Source of the DNA: CAVQGZ01 sp964356295
GTDB lineage: Bacteria > Actinomycetota > Actinomycetes > Jiangellales > Jiangellaceae
Assembly: GCA_964356295.1 (NCBI GenBank)
Contig: CAYHHE010000007.1
Coordinates: 1-53,097 of the forward strand
Length of the DNA stretch: 53,097 bases
Reading direction: 5' to 3'
In this document: positions 8,007 through 15,892 of the stretch, in pieces
Layout: every line of letters begins with the position of its first letter
Position numbering within the stretch: the stretch's first letter is position 1
Position numbers and translations under genes: made by a program
The notes under the pieces: model-generated
What the model saw: only the letters and a program-made list of their open reading frames with translations
Databases searched by the model: none
Told to the model about the DNA's origin: nothing

Positions 8007-9427
8007 CGGGTGCCTCCGGACGTCGCTGGCTCGAGATCCTCCGGCGACGACAGGTGCCCGGTGACGGCCGTGGCGGCAGCCACCAGCGGCGAGACGAGGT
8101 GCGTCCGGCCTCCGCGGCCCTGCCGTCCCTCGAAGTTGCGGTTCGACGTCGAGGCGCTGCGCTCGCCGGGGGCGAGCTTGTCGGGGTTCATCCCGAGGCA
8201 CATCGAGCAGCCGGCTCCGCGCCACTGCGCCCCGGCGTCGCGGAACACCTGGTCCAGTCCCTCCGCCTCGGCCTGCAGCCGCACCCGGGCCGAGCCTGGG
8301 ACGACCAGCAGCCGGATCGTGTCCGCGACGTGTCGGCCCGCCAGCACCTGCGCGGCAGCACGCAGGTCCTCGATGCGACCGTTGGTGCACGACCCGAGGA
8401 AGACGGTGTCGACGGTGATGTCGCGCAGCGGCGTGCCCGGGGTCAGCGCCATGTAGTCCAGCGCCCGTTCCGCGGCGGCGCGCTCGACGGGGTCGGCGAA
8501 GTCGACAGGGTCGGGAACCGAGGCGGACAGCGGCAGCCCCTGACCCGGATTCGTCCCCCACGTCACGAACGGAGTGATCTCCGCGGCGTCGATCACCACC
8601 TCGCGGTCGAAGACCGCGTCCGCGTCGCTGGCCAGGGTGCGCCAGTACCCGACAGCGTCATCCCAGTCCTGTCCGGTCGGCGCGTGCGGGCGGCCCTCGA
8701 GGTAGGAGAAGGTGGTCTCGTCCGGCGCGATCATCCCGGCGCGAGCGCCCGCCTCGATGGACATGTTGCAGATCGTCATGCGGGCTTCCATGCTCAGTCC
8801 GCGGATGGCCTCACCGCGGTACTCCAGGACATGCCCCTGTCCGCCGCCGGTTCCGATGGCCGCGATCACCGCCAGGATGATGTCCTTGGACGTGACGCCC
8901 GGGCGCAGCCGGCCGTCCAGGGTGATGGCCATGGTCTTGAACGGAGTGAGGGGCAGGGTCTGGGTGGCCAGCACGTGCTCGACCTCGCTGGTCCCGATGC
9001 CGAACGCGAGTGCCCCGAACGCGCCGTGGGTGGAGGTGTGTGAGTCCCCGCACACGATTGTCATGCCCGGTTGGGTCAGTCCGAGCTGCGGACCGATGAC
9101 ATGGACGATCCCCTGGTCGACATCCCCCATCGAGTGCAGCCGAATCCCGAACTCCGCGCAGTTGGAGCGGAGCGTCTCGACCTGTGCTCGGGAGACCGGG
9201 TCCGCGATCGGCCGGTCGGTGTCGACAGTCGGCACGTTGTGGTCCTCGGTCGCGAGGGTGAGATCGGGTCGGCGTACCCGACGGCCCGCCATGCGCAGGC
9301 CCTCGAACGCCTGGGGGCTGGTCACCTCGTGCACGAGGTGCAGGTCGACGTAGAGCAGGTCCGGTTCACCCTCAGCCCGACGCACCACGTGGGCGTCCCA
9401 CAGCTTCTCCGCCAGGGTCCGTCCCAT
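8003..9427 (-). CDS. leuC: 3-isopropylmalate dehydratase large subunit LeuC
   Basis: A 474-residue aconitase-family enzyme with a [4Fe-4S] cluster. Visible features: DLHLVHEVTSPQAFEGLR at the N-terminus, CGDSHTSTHGAFGALAFGIGTSEVEHV near 145, FLGSCTNGRIEDLR near 340 and GAGCSMCLGMNPD near 400; these supply the three cluster cysteines and flanking substrate residues. ATG 9427 is preceded by AAAGGGGG; the open frame continues 31 codons upstream through the operator region and was not used. It forms a coupled pair with leuD and is divergent from an IclR-type regulator, the arrangement in which NdgR/LtbR regulators control leuCD in Streptomyces and Corynebacterium. Confidence 0.97.
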   Translation of the reverse strand: MGRTLAEKLWDAHVVRRAEGEPDLLYVDLHLVHEVTSPQAFEGLRMAGRRVRRPDLTLATEDHNVPTVDTDRPIADPVSRAQVETLRSNCAEFGIRLHSMGDVDQGIVHVIGPQLGLTQPGMTIVCGDSHTSTHGAFGALAFGIGTSEVEHVLATQTLPLTPFKTMAITLDGRLRPGVTSKDIILAVIAAIGTGGGQGHVLEYRGEAIRGLSMEARMTICNMSIEAGARAGMIAPDETTFSYLEGRPHAPTGQDWDDAVGYWRTLASDADAVFDREVVIDAAEITPFVTWGTNPGQGLPLSASVPDPVDFADPVERAAAERALDYMALTPGTPLRDITVDTVFLGSCTNGRIEDLRAAAQVLAGRHVADTIRLLVVPGSARVRLQAEAEGLDQVFRDAGAQWRGAGCSMCLGMNPDKLAPGERSASTSNRNFEGRQGRGGRTHLVSPLVAAATAVTGHLSSPEDLEPATSGGTR

Positions 9428-9453
9428 GCGCACCCCCTTTGCCTGTCGTCGGC

Positions 9454-9480
9454 GTCCCATATAGTGAGACACGTGTATCA
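9454..9480. promoter_or_regulatory. Overlapping palindromes, probable IclR operator at the leuC promoter
   Basis: In the 83-base gap between leuC and the regulator gene, GTCCCATATAGTGAGAC (9454-9470) is an inverted repeat with 5 of 6 matching arm positions. It overlaps TGAGACACGTGTATCA (9465-9480), which pairs at 7 of 8 positions. TATATG on the minus strand (9463-9458) could be the leuC -10 and would be covered by a protein bound here. The regulator is inferred to be the adjacent IclR protein. Confidence 0.55.
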
Positions 9481-9510
9481 CCTGTCGAAACAAGCGTACC
9501 CGGGTCGAAC

Positions 9511-10269
9511 ATGACCGCAAGGGCTACGAGCGGAGTTGGCGTCCTGGACAAGGCCATGGCCGTCCTGGCGGCCGTGGAGCCGGGGCCGGCGTCGCTGGCG
9601 CAGCTGGTGGGCTCGACCGGCCTGTCGCGACCGACCGTGCACCGCATCGCCGTGGCACTGGAGCACCATGGGATGCTGACCAGGGACGACGCAGGCAGGT
9701 TCGTGCTCGGCTCTCGCGTGAGCGACCTGGCAGCCGCAGCCTTCGGTGACCGGCTCGGGGCGGCTGCCGGGCCGGTGCTCAACCAGCTGCGCGACCAGAC
9801 CGGCGAGAGCGCCCAGCTCTTCCGCCGACAGGGCACCGACCGCGTCTGTGTGGCCGCCGCGGAGCGCCCGTCCGGCCTTCGTGACACCATCCCGGTCGGG
9901 TCGGTGCTGTCGATGCAGGCGGGCTCGGCTGCTCAGGTGCTGCTGGCCTGGGAGGACCCCGACAGGCTGACGCGTCTGCTGCAGGGAACACGGTTCACCG
10001 CGGCCACCCTGTCCGGGGTCAGACGACGCGGGTGGGCCCAGTCGGTCGCCGAGCGCGAGCCCGGCGTGGCGTCGGTCAGCGCTCCGGTGCGCTCCCCTCG
10101 GGGACGGGTGGTGGCGGCCGTCTCGGTGTCCGGGCCGATCGAGCGTCTGACCCGCCATCCCGGCCGACTCCATGCCGGATCAGTGCTGGCCGCGGCGGCG
10201 GAGCTGGCCGCCGCAGTCGGCTCAGCGGCCGAGGCGTCCATGACTCGAGCCGGCGTGCGGTCATACTGA
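9511..10269 (+). CDS. IclR-family regulator of leuCD (NdgR/LtbR type)
   Basis: A 252-residue IclR-family protein. Residues about 10-65 are the winged helix-turn-helix (SLAQLVGSTGLSRPTVHRIAVALEHHGML), followed by the linker GRFVLGSRV and the ligand-binding domain, with the characteristic LQGTRFTAATLSG and ASVSAPVRSPRGRVVAAVSVSGP segments. Gene position, divergent from leuCD, is that of NdgR (Streptomyces) and LtbR (Corynebacterium), which repress leucine and tryptophan genes. ATG 9511 begins the recognisable domain; a longer frame would run through the operator. It ends 5 bases before the glycosyltransferase gene. Target and ligand are inferred from synteny. Confidence 0.88.
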   Translation: MTARATSGVGVLDKAMAVLAAVEPGPASLAQLVGSTGLSRPTVHRIAVALEHHGMLTRDDAGRFVLGSRVSDLAAAAFGDRLGAAAGPVLNQLRDQTGESAQLFRRQGTDRVCVAAAERPSGLRDTIPVGSVLSMQAGSAAQVLLAWEDPDRLTRLLQGTRFTAATLSGVRRRGWAQSVAEREPGVASVSAPVRSPRGRVVAAVSVSGPIERLTRHPGRLHAGSVLAAAAELAAAVGSAAEASMTRAGVRSY

Positions 10270-10274
10270 TCACG

Positions 10275-11897
10275 ATGAGTACCGACAAAGGCACCACGGA
10301 ACGGGTGGGCCTCAGGCGCGCCGCCCCGGTCGTGATCGCCGCCGGCGCCCTGGGGTGGCTGCTGCTGCTGGTCCTGTCGGCGGGCCGGATCCGCGACGAG
10401 CTGGCCGCAACGCTGCACCGCGACGAAGCGATCGCCTGGACCTACGCCTCGCTCCCGCTCCGCGACATCCCGGATGCCCTCACCCTCGACGTCAACCCAC
10501 CGGTGTACTTCCTTGCGCTGCACACCTGGCTTTCCGGTGGAGGGTCCGGAGAGACCTACCTGCGGGTGCTGTCGGTGCTGGCGATCCTCGGGGCAGCGGC
10601 GGTGTCCTTCGACGCCGCCCGACGTCTCGGTGGGCGGCGCGCCGGCTGGCTGGCCAGCGTGTTCGTCGTCCTCGCGCCCAGCACCCTGGCCCTGGCGGGC
10701 CTGGCACGTCCGTACGCCCTGGCCTTCCTGCTGGGCGCCATCGCCCTCGACGCAGCGATCGTCATGGTCCGTGGCGGCAGCGGATGGTCGGTCGCTGTTC
10801 TCGGGGTGAGCGGGGCGCTGCTCCCGCTCACGCACTACTGGGGCGGCCTGCTGCTCGCCTCGGTGCTCCTCGGCGTGGCCGTGACCGCCGCACTGACCGG
10901 TCGCCGGTGGCTGCTCACGCGCACGGTGATTGCCACCGGCATCGCCCTGGTCGCCGCGATCCCCTGGGTGTCGACCCTGCTCCAGCAGCTGGGCAACCAT
11001 CCCCTGGCTGCCCACCAGGTCCCCAGCGCTGACCTCCTGGGCACCACGCTGACCAAGGGCATGGGCGGACGCACGACGGCCTGGGTACTGGCTGTCGTGG
11101 CTGCGCTGGCTGTGCTCGGGCTGGCTCGGCGGTGGTGGCGTACCGGCGAACGTCCGCGACCGCGCCCGATCAGCGACCCGGGGCGGCTGTTCCTGGTCAC
11201 CACCACGATCGCGGCCGTGGCGTCCATCCTGCTGCTCTGGGGGGTCTCCCAGGTGCGGCCACTGTTCTCCCCCAACTACGCGTTCATCGTGCTGGCCCCG
11301 ATCCCGATCGTCGTCGGGGTGTGGCTGTCCGCGCGTCGGTGGACGATGGCCGCCGTGGTCGTGGCCCTGGTGCTCGTCTCGCTGCCGGACTTCTCCCGGT
11401 CGGCGTTCCCCAGTCGGCCGTGGGACCGGGAGTCCCGCGGGCCGGAGTACCGGATCGCTACGGCGCTGCAGCGCACGACCGCCCCCGGGGACGTGGTGGT
11501 GACCTCCCCTGGCCGCGTTCTCGCCATCCGCTACTACCTCGGTGAGGACCGCGAGTACGTGACGCCCATCGGCCGGGTCACCGAAGGCACCTTCGACTTC
11601 CGTGACCGGGTAGCACGCCTGCAGGCGATCGACCCGGCTGCCGTGACGGCGAGCATCGCGCAGCAGCCCCCCGGGACGCGGATCGCCTTCGTGCACGACT
11701 CCGGCGCCCCCTGGGACCACCCGTACTGGGTCGAGCTGGACCGGGCGATGGACGCCCTCGGACGGCAGCTGGTCGCGACCGACCAGCTGACCCAGGTGCG
11801 CGACTACCGGATCCCCGGGCCCAACGACGCCATCGACCTGTGGGTCTTCGAGGTGGACGGAGCCGACCCCGGGGTGCAGCAGGCAAGCGCCCCCTGA
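10275..11897 (+). CDS. Polytopic membrane glycosyltransferase (GT-C/family 39-like)
   Basis: A 540-residue integral membrane protein with roughly ten hydrophobic segments, beginning with a transmembrane helix at about residues 15-37. The first large loop carries HRDEAIAWTYASL (an acidic motif typical of GT-C lipid-linked sugar transferases), followed by DVNPPVYFLALHTWL, matching the family 39/ArnT-like pattern. Other hydrophobic blocks include VLAPSTLALAGLARPYALAFLLG and LPLTHYWGGLLLASVLLGVAV. The C-terminal 170 residues are hydrophilic and presumably periplasmic. It probably transfers a sugar from a polyprenyl-phosphate donor to a cell-surface acceptor; the substrates cannot be told. It starts 5 bases after the IclR gene, so it may be cotranscribed with it. 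Confidence 0.8.
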   Translation: MSTDKGTTERVGLRRAAPVVIAAGALGWLLLLVLSAGRIRDELAATLHRDEAIAWTYASLPLRDIPDALTLDVNPPVYFLALHTWLSGGGSGETYLRVLSVLAILGAAAVSFDAARRLGGRRAGWLASVFVVLAPSTLALAGLARPYALAFLLGAIALDAAIVMVRGGSGWSVAVLGVSGALLPLTHYWGGLLLASVLLGVAVTAALTGRRWLLTRTVIATGIALVAAIPWVSTLLQQLGNHPLAAHQVPSADLLGTTLTKGMGGRTTAWVLAVVAALAVLGLARRWWRTGERPRPRPISDPGRLFLVTTTIAAVASILLLWGVSQVRPLFSPNYAFIVLAPIPIVVGVWLSARRWTMAAVVVALVLVSLPDFSRSAFPSRPWDRESRGPEYRIATALQRTTAPGDVVVTSPGRVLAIRYYLGEDREYVTPIGRVTEGTFDFRDRVARLQAIDPAAVTASIAQQPPGTRIAFVHDSGAPWDHPYWVELDRAMDALGRQLVATDQLTQVRDYRIPGPNDAIDLWVFEVDGADPGVQQASAP

Positions 11898-11926
11898 CTC
11901 GGCACCGGGCCGGGAACAGGGGGCGG

Positions 11927-12002
11927 TGGTAGCCCCGACGGGATTCGAACCCGCGCTACCGCCTTGAGAGGGCGGCGTGCTAGGCCGCTACACAACGGGG
12001 CC
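11927..12002 (-). tRNA. tRNA-Glu (anticodon CTC)
   Basis: Read on the minus strand, the 76 bases fold as a cloverleaf: acceptor GGCCCCG with CGGGGCT (first pair G-U), anticodon stem CCGCC/GGCGG around the loop CTCTCAA with CTC at 34-36, and a T-arm with GGTTCGAATCC. The discriminator is A and CCA is encoded. It is 78 bases downstream of tRNA-Gln on the same strand, both downstream of gltX. With C at position 34 this isoacceptor is not a substrate for MnmA thiolation. Confidence 0.95.
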
Positions 12003-12080
12003 AGATCGGCTGCTCGTGGGCAGCCGGGTCGTTCGCTCGCTGCAGGAACTGTACCCGCTGACGTCGCGATCCAACCGTCG

Positions 12081-12152
12081 CTGGGGTACCAGGACTCGAA
12101 CCTAGACTAACGGAGCCAGAATCCGTCGGGCTGCCAATTACCCCATACCCCA
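12081..12152 (-). tRNA. tRNA-Gln (anticodon CTG)
   Basis: On the minus strand, the acceptor TGGGGTA pairs with TACCCCA (the U1-A72 pair typical of tRNA-Gln), the discriminator is G, and the anticodon stem ACGGA/TCCGT surrounds loop TTCTGGC with CTG at 34-36. CCA is not encoded, unlike the neighbouring tRNA-Glu. As no glutaminyl-tRNA synthetase is seen and GatCAB is present, this tRNA is probably charged with Glu by GltX and then amidated. Confidence 0.95.
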
Positions 12153-12166
12153 CTGGTGCAACGAGT

Positions 12167-13318
12167 CTACCCGCGGACGTAGGGGGCGGCCAAACCCGAC
12201 GGCAGCCCCAGGGGCTGCGGCGCACGTGTCGTGCGGTTGGCCAGGCCTCGCCGACGGGCGACCCACACTACGACGACCGAGTACACCGACATCCACGCGA
12301 TCGTGGCCAGCACGTAGGTCCACGGCACGGTCGTCGCATCGAGCGAGGCCGCCGGAGTGCCGCCCAGCAGCGTCACCAGCAGCAGGCTGATGGTGTTGTG
12401 CAGGACGTGCATGACCACTGCTGCCTCCAGCCCACCGGTGAAGTAGGTCAGGGCGGCGGCGACCAGGCCGAAGGAGAAGAAGAACAGGTAGCCCGCCAGA
12501 CCGGGATCACCGTTCTCGGAGTGCAGCAAGGCGAACAGGACCGCCGTGAGCAGAGCCGGGACGACAGGGTTGCGCGTCCACGACCCGATCACCTGGAACA
12601 GGTACCCGCGAAAGGCGTACTCCTCGCCGGCCGCCTGCAGGGGCGTGGTCAGCAGCACGACGAGGGCGAGCCCCCACTGGGGGGAGCCGATGACGCTCAT
12701 GTCGCCGGCGTCGGCACCGGCACCGGCGACGACGGAGAGCGCGGCGTTGAGGACCAGGTATCCCATGTACAGCACTGCCCCGATGCCCAGGCACTGGGCC
12801 AGGTACCCCCAGCGCAGCCGACCCACCACCGAGCCCAACCATCCGGGTCGCATCTGGTGCCCGACCAGCAGCGCAACCATCACTGCGGGGATGAGCGCGG
12901 CGAGGCTGAGGTTGACCGTCAGCAGCCCGAGTGGATCGCTGACCAGCTCGGCAACTGCCGCCTCCGGCTCCGTGGACAGCGTCAACTGGCCACCGAGGAT
13001 CGAGGGGAGCAACGTTGCCAACGACACGGCGACCTGAAGGACGACCAGCGCGACCAGCCCCACCGCGATCCCCACCAAGGGGCGCCACCACCGGAAGGTC
13101 CTCGTCCGCAGGATCCGGTGGTAGGGCTGTGCCTGGTCGTACTCGGGCACCCCGAACCGGCCAGGGCGGGCGGCGACGGCCGGGGGCGGCGGTCCCCATG
13201 GCGGGGGAACCGCGGCAGCGCCCCACATCGGTGGGGGCGGCACCGGTGCGCCGCTGGGGGGGGCACCGGGGACTCCCGACGTCGGCACGACGAACGGGTC
13301 GTTCTGCCGCTGGTTCAC
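12167..13318 (-). CDS. CPBP-family intramembrane metalloprotease
   Basis: A 383-residue protein with a Pro/Gly/Ala-rich cytoplasmic N-terminus of about 80 residues and about eight transmembrane segments. The CAAX-protease/bacteriocin-processing (CPBP, formerly Abi) motifs are complete: EEYAFRGYLF (EEXXXR) near residue 235, FALLH near 268 (FXXXH), and HVLHN near 314 (HXXXN), which bind the catalytic metal. The substrate is unknown. GTG 13318 overlaps the gltX stop as GTGA, so translation is coupled to GluRS. The tRNA-Gln gene begins 14 bases after the stop codon. Confidence 0.88.
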   Translation of the reverse strand: MNQRQNDPFVVPTSGVPGAPPSGAPVPPPPMWGAAAVPPPWGPPPPAVAARPGRFGVPEYDQAQPYHRILRTRTFRWWRPLVGIAVGLVALVVLQVAVSLATLLPSILGGQLTLSTEPEAAVAELVSDPLGLLTVNLSLAALIPAVMVALLVGHQMRPGWLGSVVGRLRWGYLAQCLGIGAVLYMGYLVLNAALSVVAGAGADAGDMSVIGSPQWGLALVVLLTTPLQAAGEEYAFRGYLFQVIGSWTRNPVVPALLTAVLFALLHSENGDPGLAGYLFFFSFGLVAAALTYFTGGLEAAVVMHVLHNTISLLLVTLLGGTPAASLDATTVPWTYVLATIAWMSVYSVVVVWVARRRGLANRTTRAPQPLGLPSGLAAPYVRG

Positions 13319-14838
13319 TGCAAGCCTCCCGCTGTCGAGCCCATGCGCTGCGACAGGGACGACAAACGGGACAACGTCACGTCCCGACCCAGAAGTTCCA
13401 CTGACTCGAACAGCGGTGGCGACACCCGTCGTCCGGTCACCGCCACCCGCACCGGGGTGAACGCGTGTCGTGGCTTGAGGCCCAGTCCATCGACCAGTGC
13501 CGCCCGCAGCGCCTGCTCGACACTGCCAGCGTCCCAGGTCTGCAGGCCCTCGAGCGCACGCGAGGCAGCGGACAGGACGTCGTCGGCCTTCTCCCCCAGC
13601 GCGGTCAGCGCCTCGGGGTCGACGGCGAAATCGTCGGTGTCTGTGGTGAGGAAACCGATCATCGCCGCGGCTTCCCCCAAGGTGCTGACCCGTTCCTGGA
13701 CCAGTGGTGCCGCGGCCCGCACCAGATCCGCCTGCGCACCCTCGGCCGAGGCCAGCTCACCCCGGTCGACCAGGTAGCCCACGAGCCGCTCGGCCAGGTC
13801 GTCGGAGTCGAGCAGGCGGATCCACGCACCGTCGATCGCCTCGCACTTGGCGAGGTCGAAGCGCGCGGGGTTCGGGTTGACGCGCCTGATGTCGAACGCC
13901 TCAGCCATCTGCGTCATCGAGAAGATGTCACGGTCCTCGGCGATGGACCAGCCCAGCAGCGCCAGGTAGTTCAGCAGGCCCTCCGGCACGAACCCCCGGT
14001 CCCGGTACAGCTGCAGGTTGGACTCCGGGTCGCGCTTGGACAGCTTGCGGTTGCCCTCACCCATGACGAACGGAAGGTGGCCGAACATCGGGACCCGACC
14101 CTGCCCGACACCGATCCGGGCCAGGGCGTCGTACATGGCCAGCTGGCGCGGCGTCGAGGACAGCAGGTCCTCCCCGCGCAGGACGTGGGTGATGCGCATG
14201 AGAGCGTCGTCGAGCGGGTTGACCAGCGTGTACAGCGAGTCGCCGTTGCTGCGCGTGATGACGAAGTCGGGCAGGTGGGCGGCGGCCACGCTGACCTCAC
14301 CTCGGACCAGGTCGGTCCACGTCCAGTCGTGGTCGGGCATCTGCAGGCGCAGCACCGGTTCCCGTCCCTGGGACCGCAACCCAGCCCGCTGCGCGTCGCT
14401 GAGATCGCGGTCGGCGTTGTCGTAGCCCAGCTTCGGGTCCTCCCCGCGTCCCCGACGCCGCTGCTCCACCTCGTCGGGTGTGGAGAAGGACTCGTAGGCC
14501 AGTCCCGCGTCCAGCAGCCGCCGTGCGACGTCGGCATAGATGTCGCGACGCTCGGACTGTCGGTACGGACCGTGTGGCCCTCCCACCTCCGGTCCCTCGT
14601 CCCAGTCCAGGCCGAGCCAGCGCAGCGCCTCGAGCATGGCGCGGTAGGACTCCTCGCTGTCGCGCGCTGCGTCGGTGTCCTCGATGCGGAAGACGAAGGT
14701 ACCGCCGTAGTGGCGGGCGAACGCCCAGTTGAACAGCGCCGTCCGGATGACCCCCACGTGTGGGTTGCCCGTCGGTGACGGGCAGAACCGCACCCTGACG
14801 TCCTGTGGGTCGACGCCTGCGAGCACCGGGTCGTTCAC
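13315..14838 (-). CDS. gltX: Glutamyl-tRNA synthetase, probably non-discriminating
   Basis: A 507-residue class I synthetase. The HIGH-type motif is RFCPSPTGNPHVG near residue 17 (HVG as in many actinobacteria), followed by FRIEDTDAARD, and the KMSKS-type motif is KLSKRD near 270. The gene context suggests that it also charges tRNA-Gln with glutamate: tRNA-Gln and tRNA-Glu lie just downstream and the amidotransferase gatCAB is 20 kb away, with no glnS seen. The GTG start has its GGAGGGG ribosome site inside the last codons of the FAH gene, 7 bases after whose stop it begins. Non-discrimination is inference from context. Confidence 0.95.
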   Translation of the reverse strand: MNDPVLAGVDPQDVRVRFCPSPTGNPHVGVIRTALFNWAFARHYGGTFVFRIEDTDAARDSEESYRAMLEALRWLGLDWDEGPEVGGPHGPYRQSERRDIYADVARRLLDAGLAYESFSTPDEVEQRRRGRGEDPKLGYDNADRDLSDAQRAGLRSQGREPVLRLQMPDHDWTWTDLVRGEVSVAAAHLPDFVITRSNGDSLYTLVNPLDDALMRITHVLRGEDLLSSTPRQLAMYDALARIGVGQGRVPMFGHLPFVMGEGNRKLSKRDPESNLQLYRDRGFVPEGLLNYLALLGWSIAEDRDIFSMTQMAEAFDIRRVNPNPARFDLAKCEAIDGAWIRLLDSDDLAERLVGYLVDRGELASAEGAQADLVRAAAPLVQERVSTLGEAAAMIGFLTTDTDDFAVDPEALTALGEKADDVLSAASRALEGLQTWDAGSVEQALRAALVDGLGLKPRHAFTPVRVAVTGRRVSPPLFESVELLGRDVTLSRLSSLSQRMGSTAGGLQ

Positions 14839-14845
14839 CGGGGGC

Positions 14846-15664
14846 TCACCCCTCCTCCGCGCTCAGCGACTCCTCGCAGACGACGCCGTGACGTAGCGTC
14901 CCGATGCCCTCGATCTCGATCTCCACCTGGTCACCGTCCACGATCGGGCCGACCCCGGCGGGGGTCCCGGTCAGGATGACGTCACCAGGCAGCAGGGTGA
15001 ACGCACGGCTGACGCTCGCCACCAGCGCGGGGACGTCGTGCACCATCTGGGACGTGCGGCCGCGCTGCCGTACCTCGCCGTTGACCCGGCACTCCACGGC
15101 CAGGTCGGACGGGTCCAGCGCGGTCACCAGCCACGGGCCGAGCGGGCAGAAGGTGTCGAAGCCCTTGGCGCGAGCCCACTGCCCGTCGCTGCGCTGCAGG
15201 TCACGCGCCGTCACGTCGTCGGCACAGGTGTAACCGATGATGACCTCGGCAGCGCGCTCGGGAGGGACGTCCTTGCACAGCCGGCCGATCACCACCGCGA
15301 GCTCCGCCTCGTGGTGCACCTCGGAGGAGTCCCGCGGCAGGACGACCGCGTCCGCAGGGCCAAGCACCGAGGTGTTGGGCTTGAGGAACATCAGAGGCTC
15401 GGGCGGGACCTCGTGCCCGAGCTCGGTGGCGTGCTCGGCGTAGTTGCGCCCGATGCCGACGATCTTGCTGCGGGGGATCACCGGGGCCAGCAGCCGCACG
15501 TCCGCCAGAGGTACGCGCTCGCCGGTGAACTGGACGGGTCGGTACAGCGGGTCGCCCTCCACGACAGCGACCCACGCCTCGTCCAGCGTGCCGTCCGGCG
15601 TGGCGCCCTCGACGACACCGAACCGTGGGTCGGCGCCGTTGCTGGTGAACCGGGCGATCCGCAC
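14846..15664 (-). CDS. Fumarylacetoacetate hydrolase (FAH) family protein
   Basis: A 272-residue FAH-fold protein, possibly an oxaloacetate decarboxylase/acylpyruvase (FAHD1-like) or a hydratase/isomerase of aromatic breakdown. Core elements: KIVGIGRNYAEHATELGHEVP, LMFLKPNTSVLGPADAVVLP, the metal ligands in HHEAELAVVIG (E-x-E) and the Asp in GYTCADDVTARDLQ, then GDVILTGTPAGVGP. GTG 15664 was chosen over a start 44 codons upstream because homology begins at VRIARF and TAGCCT ends 7 bases before it. It precedes gltX by 7 bases, the same order as in mycobacteria. The substrate is unknown. Confidence 0.9.
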   Translation of the reverse strand: MRIARFTSNGADPRFGVVEGATPDGTLDEAWVAVVEGDPLYRPVQFTGERVPLADVRLLAPVIPRSKIVGIGRNYAEHATELGHEVPPEPLMFLKPNTSVLGPADAVVLPRDSSEVHHEAELAVVIGRLCKDVPPERAAEVIIGYTCADDVTARDLQRSDGQWARAKGFDTFCPLGPWLVTALDPSDLAVECRVNGEVRQRGRTSQMVHDVPALVASVSRAFTLLPGDVILTGTPAGVGPIVDGDQVEIEIEGIGTLRHGVVCEESLSAEEG

Positions 15665-15671
15665 GGACGCG

Positions 15672-15677
15672 AGGCTA
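15672..15677 (-). promoter_or_regulatory. Candidate -10 hexamer of the FAH-gltX operon
   Basis: TAGCCT on the minus strand, 7 bases before GTG 15664, indicating a leaderless transcript that would also carry gltX and the CPBP gene. Confidence 0.4.
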
Positions 15678-15746
15678 CCTGCGGCGCCGGTCGGGTGCCG
15701 CGGGCTGTCCACCCCGCCTCGCGCCACTGCGAGCCCTGCCACGCCC

Positions 15747-15829
15747 GTGGACGGCGGGTCTTGTGCTCCCAGCGCACCGAACCCGCCGTGGATCACCCGC
15801 CCAGCGCACCAGACCCGCCGTGGATCACC
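15747..15829. repeat. Small cluster of GATC-containing 32-bp-period repeats
   Basis: In the 228-base gap between the FAH gene and cimA, two inverted-orientation units (15770-15797 and 15802-15829, starting CAGCGCACC and ending GTGGATCACC) are nearly identical and spaced by 32 bases. A diverged forward unit lies at 15747-15770 (GTGGACGGCGGGTCTTGTGC). Orientation (forward then inverted), period and the TGATC/GGCG/GGTG core resemble the larger array at 43.6 kb. Nothing else is seen in this gap apart from the FAH promoter. Confidence 0.6.
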
Positions 15830-15892
15830 GCGGCAGGACGCGCAAGACGCATCCGGGTGTCGCCGACGACTCGCCGCCCGAGGACGGGCCCG

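Noticed and set aside
14839..15664. T-box leader for gltX
   Set aside because: gltX begins 7 bases after the FAH gene inside an operon; there is no leader RNA of its own.
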